From the NCBI GenBank assembly GCA_019243595.1, contig JAFAUA010000181.1:1-7615 (forward strand): a stretch of 7,615 nt of DNA, in the 5' to 3' direction. This stretch comes from Acidimicrobiia bacterium (GTDB taxonomy: Bacteria > Actinomycetota > Acidimicrobiia > Acidimicrobiales > AC-14). A model generated the notes under the pieces. That model was not told the DNA's origin, searched no databases, and saw only the letters and a list, made by a program, of their open reading frames with translations. Numbering within the stretch: the first letter of the stretch is position 1; each line of letters starts with the position of its first letter. A program made the position numbers and the translations under genes. Shown here piece by piece: positions 5,621-7,615 of this stretch.

Positions 5621-6721
5621 ATGCCCGTCCCCCTCGACGAGTTCCCCATCCATCAGGTGCCGCTGTCGCTGCAGTACGTCGGCACGAGCGACCGCAACTT
5701 CTACGACCGCGCCTACCTCAACGCCCACGACCGCACAGGCGACGTGTTTCTCATCACCGGCTACGGCGTGTATCCGAACCTCGGTGTCAAGGACGCGTAT
5801 GCCACGGTGCGCCGCGGCGACCGCCAGTACGCCGTGCACTTCTCCGACGCCCTGCACGAAGACCGCCTCGACCAGAGTGTCGGCCCGTACCGCATCGAGG
5901 TGTTGGAGCCGCTGCAGAAGCTGCGGTTGGTGTGTGATGGCGACGAGCACGGCATCGGCTTCGACCTCACGTGGGACGGCTCGTTCCCGGCCGTGCAGGA
6001 GCAGGGCCATGTCATGCGCTCCGACGGCGTGCGGGCGATCATCGACGCGTCGCGGTTCGCCCAGGTCGGCTCGTGGAGCGGCGAGCTGCGCGTCGGCGGC
6101 GAGACGCTGACCGTCGACCCGAACGTGTGGCTCGGTACGCGCGACCGGTCGTGGGGCATCCGTCCGGTCGGCGAGGCGGAGCCGGCGGGCAAGGGCGCCG
6201 CCATCGACGGCTTCTGGTGGCTGTACGTGCCGATGCGCTTCGACGACTACTCGATCATCGTCATCGTCCAGGAGCAGCCCGACGGCTTCCGCATCCTCAA
6301 CGACGCCACGCGCGTGTGGGCCGACGGGCGCAAGGAGCAGCTGGGCTGGCCCGAAGTCCACATCCGGTACAAGTCCGGGACCCGCCATCCCGAGCACGCC
6401 ACCATCCACCTGACCGAGCGCGGCGGCAAGCCGATCACCCTCGAGGTCGACACGCTCGGCTTCGTCCCTCTGCACGTCGGCGCCGGCTACGGCGGCGACC
6501 CCGACTGGGGCCACGGCCAGTGGAAGGGCGAGAACTTCGCCGAAGGCAAGGTCTACGACCTCACCGAACCCGACATCGTCGCCCGCACCCCCTTCGGCGT
6601 CATCGACCACGTGGCCCGGGCCACCTGCAACGGCGCCGAGGGCTGGGGCATGTTCGAGCACGGCACCTTCGGCCGTCACGACCCGAGCGGCTTCGCCGAC
6701 TGGGGCTCGGTCGCCCCTTAG
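5621..6721 (+). CDS. CrtC/AttH-like putative lipocalin-fold protein of unknown function (DUF7064/7065-like)
   Basis: This 366-residue, strand-rich protein has no signal peptide or membrane helix. Residues 174-181, RDRSWGIR, match the DRSWG-type signature I associate with CrtC/AttH-like two-barrel lipocalin proteins (carotenoid 1,2-hydratase, Svf1-type) and with the actinobacterial DUF7064/DUF7065 proteins. Further family-like strings are GFWWLYVPMRFDDYS (197-211), DATRVWADGR (228-237), YGGDPDWGHGQWKGE (290-304) and EGWGMFEHGTFGRH (340-353). Many acidic, Arg, Trp and His residues could bind or hydrate a hydrophobic ligand. ATG 5621 follows GAGGAG with a 4-nt spacer, a strong ribosome binding site. 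It is the second gene of an operon with the phosphotransferase, suggesting that the pair handles one lipid-like or terpenoid-like substrate. Its TAG stop overlaps the stop of the opposite regulator gene. The fold assignment is moderately sure; the activity is unknown. Confidence 0.75.
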   Translation: MPVPLDEFPIHQVPLSLQYVGTSDRNFYDRAYLNAHDRTGDVFLITGYGVYPNLGVKDAYATVRRGDRQYAVHFSDALHEDRLDQSVGPYRIEVLEPLQKLRLVCDGDEHGIGFDLTWDGSFPAVQEQGHVMRSDGVRAIIDASRFAQVGSWSGELRVGGETLTVDPNVWLGTRDRSWGIRPVGEAEPAGKGAAIDGFWWLYVPMRFDDYSIIVIVQEQPDGFRILNDATRVWADGRKEQLGWPEVHIRYKSGTRHPEHATIHLTERGGKPITLEVDTLGFVPLHVGAGYGGDPDWGHGQWKGENFAEGKVYDLTEPDIVARTPFGVIDHVARATCNGAEGWGMFEHGTFGRHDPSGFADWGSVAP

Positions 6722-7269
6722 CTAGAGACGTCGAACGAGCCGCCGGCTCGCCAGTACTCGCCGGCCTCGCGGTCGAGAAGGCCGTCGTCGACGAGGTAGC
6801 GCCGGAGGGCGGCGGTGTCGTCGTGCCACTTGCGGAGCATGGCGTTGACCTTGCGCTCCGAGTAGCGATGGCCGGGTTCGAAGTCCTGGACGATGAGGTC
6901 GAGGACGACGAGGCGCTTGGCGTGGTGGGCCGGGATGGAGACGAGCCGGCCGTCGTGCACAAAGGCCCGCAGCACCCGGGCGGCATCGGCCGAGACGCCT
7001 TCGTGGTCCTCGCGCGGGGGAGCGGACCGGGCGTCGATCACCGCCTGTCGGAACGCCTCCTCGACCAGCCAGTAGTGATCGTCCTCGTCGTGCAGCACCA
7101 GCTCGCTGTCGACGAGGCGGGTCAGCGACGTCATCACCGCGCGCGTCCCCAGATCGGTCGCCTGCTTCACGTCGCCCGCGGTCGACGCGCCCAGCATCAG
7201 CGCCGCCAGCACTCGACGGCGGTCGGGATGCGCCAAATGCCCAACGATTGCGGCCGCGTCGGTGCCCAC
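6718..7269 (-). CDS. Winged-helix (ArsR-like) transcriptional regulator with DUF2087-type C-terminal domain
   Basis: This is a 183-residue protein. Residues 5-70 look like an ArsR-like winged helix: HLAHPDRRRVLAALML, then a helix-turn-helix with AGDVKQATDLGTRAVMTSLTRLVDSELV, then a short wing. Residues about 98-180 match the DUF2087 pattern: LRAFVHDGRLVSIPA, KRLVVLDLIVQDFEPGHRYS, ERKVNAML, and LRRYLVDDGLLDREAGEYWR. DUF2087 proteins usually accompany HTH domains; the ligand is not known to me. The start is GTG at 7269-7267, with AAGG about 9 nt upstream as a modest ribosome binding site. The gene is divergent from the aldehyde dehydrogenase, so it is a natural candidate regulator of that gene and perhaps of itself. 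However, the palindrome in the gap looks more like a TetR-family site. Its TAA stop overlaps the TAG of the facing gene by 2 bp. Confidence 0.8.
   Translation of the reverse strand: MGTDAAAIVGHLAHPDRRRVLAALMLGASTAGDVKQATDLGTRAVMTSLTRLVDSELVLHDEDDHYWLVEEAFRQAVIDARSAPPREDHEGVSADAARVLRAFVHDGRLVSIPAHHAKRLVVLDLIVQDFEPGHRYSERKVNAMLRKWHDDTAALRRYLVDDGLLDREAGEYWRAGGSFDVSS
6736..6750. terminator. GC-rich hairpin just after the phosphotransferase/lipocalin-like operon
   Basis: CGAGCC-GCC-GGCTCG (6736-6750) is a perfect stem of 6-7 bp with a tiny loop, beginning 14 nt after the plus-strand stop codon. A third copy of the arm, GGCTCG (6704-6709), lies inside the end of the operon and could pair instead. 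No T-tract follows. The hairpin sits within the last codons of the regulator on the other strand (encoding about RAGGS), so coding constraint alone could explain it. It is a candidate terminator for the rightward operon. Confidence 0.3.
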
Positions 7270-7272
7270 CTG

Positions 7273-7300
7273 TTCACCTTGCCACGCCCAGTCCTAGACT
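7273..7300 (+). promoter_or_regulatory. Promoter of the aldehyde dehydrogenase gene
   Basis: TTCACC (7273-7278) and TAGACT (7295-7300) form a -35/-10 pair with a 16-bp spacer. The -35 matches TTGACA at four of six positions and the -10 fits TANNNT. Transcription should begin near 7307, giving a leader of about 27 nt with a GGAGG ribosome binding site. The box is part of CCTAGACT, the same CCTANNCT form seen in the two other divergent gaps. On the minus strand the TA starts TAGGACT, an imperfect -10 that might serve the regulator. Confidence 0.5.
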
Positions 7301-7313
7301 GAAACAGGTTTCA
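7300..7313. promoter_or_regulatory. KstR-like palindromic operator overlapping the transcription start
   Basis: TGAAACAGGTTTCA is a perfect 6-bp inverted repeat (TGAAAC/GTTTCA) with a 2-bp spacer. It fits the consensus TnnAACnnGTTnnA recalled for KstR, the TetR-family repressor of sterol and lipid catabolism in mycobacteria. It abuts the -10 box TAGACT and covers the predicted start site of the aldehyde dehydrogenase transcript, the expected place for a repressor. A TTGAAA -35-like hexamer for the minus strand (7314-7309) lies inside it. The binding protein is not in the window unless the DUF2087 regulator uses this site. Confidence 0.55.
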
Positions 7314-7333
7314 AAAACGCACTGGAGGCCCGG

Positions 7334-7615
7334 GTGGAGAAGCGCGACGTCCTGTACATCGGTGGCGAGTGGGTGGCGCCGGCCAGCGGCAAGACGATCG
7401 AGGTGATCAACCCGGCGACCGAAGAGGTCGTCGGCGTCGTGCCCGAGGGCAGCGAGAGCGACATGGATCGCGCCGTCGAGGCGGCCCGCAAGGCCTTCGA
7501 CGAGGGGCCGTGGCCGCAGACGACGCCGAAGGAGCGCGCCGACATGATCCGGGCCCTGTCCCAGGGCATCCAGGCCCGGTCGCAGGAGTTCGCGGAGACC
7601 ATCACCACCGAGATG
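7334..7615 (+). CDS. NAD(P)-dependent aldehyde dehydrogenase, N-terminal part (3' end outside window)
   Basis: The first 94 codons are present, running open to the last base. The peptide has the classical aldehyde dehydrogenase N-terminus: LYIGGEWVAPASGKTIEVIN (residues 7-26), PATEEVVGVVPEGSESDMDR, AVEAARKAFDEGPWPQTTPK and then ERADMIRALSQGI. Full proteins of this superfamily are about 480-500 residues, so the Rossmann core and the catalytic Glu and Cys lie downstream. The enzyme oxidises an aldehyde to its acid in the cytosol; the substrate cannot be read from this part. GTG 7334 is supported by GGAGG (7324-7328) with a 5-nt spacer and by the start of homology immediately after it. A -35/-10 promoter and a KstR-like palindrome lie just upstream, suggesting induction by a lipid or sterol-type signal. 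Confidence 0.9.
   Translation, partial: MEKRDVLYIGGEWVAPASGKTIEVINPATEEVVGVVPEGSESDMDRAVEAARKAFDEGPWPQTTPKERADMIRALSQGIQARSQEFAETITTEM

Noticed and set aside
4456..5649. Long minus-strand open frame (about 397 codons) opposite the phosphotransferase, and a similar one at 5558-6679 opposite the lipocalin-like gene
   Set aside because: Both are mirror frames of well-supported plus-strand genes, with biased composition and no recognisable motif. Lack of stops is normal at this GC content.
1..7615. Mobile element, CRISPR, toxin-antitoxin, phage-defence or RNA gene
   Set aside because: No transposase, integrase, terminal inverted repeats, regularly spaced repeats, tRNA-like folds or defence domains were seen on either strand.

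Overview
The window is a GC-rich, gene-dense piece of chromosome. High G/C at third codon positions, several GTG starts, TANNNT-type -10 boxes sitting almost on the start codons, and the protein families present all suggest an actinobacterium (Actinomycetota). It could be a mycobacterial relative or an Acidimicrobiia-type lineage; I cannot place it more closely from sequence alone. No RNA gene, insertion sequence, integrase, CRISPR array or phage gene is visible. This looks like chromosomal catabolic territory rather than a mobile island.

Layout. (1) 1-246 (+): C-terminal end of an unrecognised gene. (2) 261-701 (-): PaaI-type hotdog thioesterase. (3) 728-1630 (+): alpha/beta hydrolase, divergent from (2) across 26 bp. 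(4) 1698-2119 (+): small secreted protein, apparently broken by a -1 frameshift at a G5 tract. (5) 2147-3289 (+): nitronate monooxygenase-like flavoprotein, whose ribosome binding site lies in a hairpin containing the stop codon of (4). (6) 3296-4459 (-): old-yellow-enzyme-type flavin oxidoreductase with a C-terminal cysteine cluster. (7) 4483-5604 (+): APH-fold phosphotransferase. (8) 5621-6721 (+): CrtC/AttH-like putative lipocalin-fold protein, in an operon with (7). (9) 6718-7269 (-): ArsR-like winged-helix regulator with a DUF2087-type tail. (10) 7334 to the window end (+): N-terminus of an aldehyde dehydrogenase.

How the genes may work together. Thioesterase, hydrolase, two flavin oxidoreductases, an acyl-CoA-dehydrogenase-associated type of phosphotransferase, a lipocalin-like protein and an aldehyde dehydrogenase are typical of actinobacterial clusters that degrade hydrophobic substrates such as lipids, steroids or terpenoids. 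A 14-bp palindrome beside the aldehyde dehydrogenase promoter fits the KstR operator consensus (TnnAACnnGTTnnA), which points towards sterol or lipid regulation. That pathway assignment is inference; no single gene proves it.

The most interesting structure lies between the genes. The sequence CCTANNCT occurs once in each of the three divergent gaps, and I did not find it elsewhere by eye. In each case it forms a -10 box for the rightward gene and a TAGG-type partial -10 on the other strand. The three convergent junctions are extremely tight (14 bp, 6 bp, and a 2-bp stop-codon overlap), and two of them carry a hairpin.
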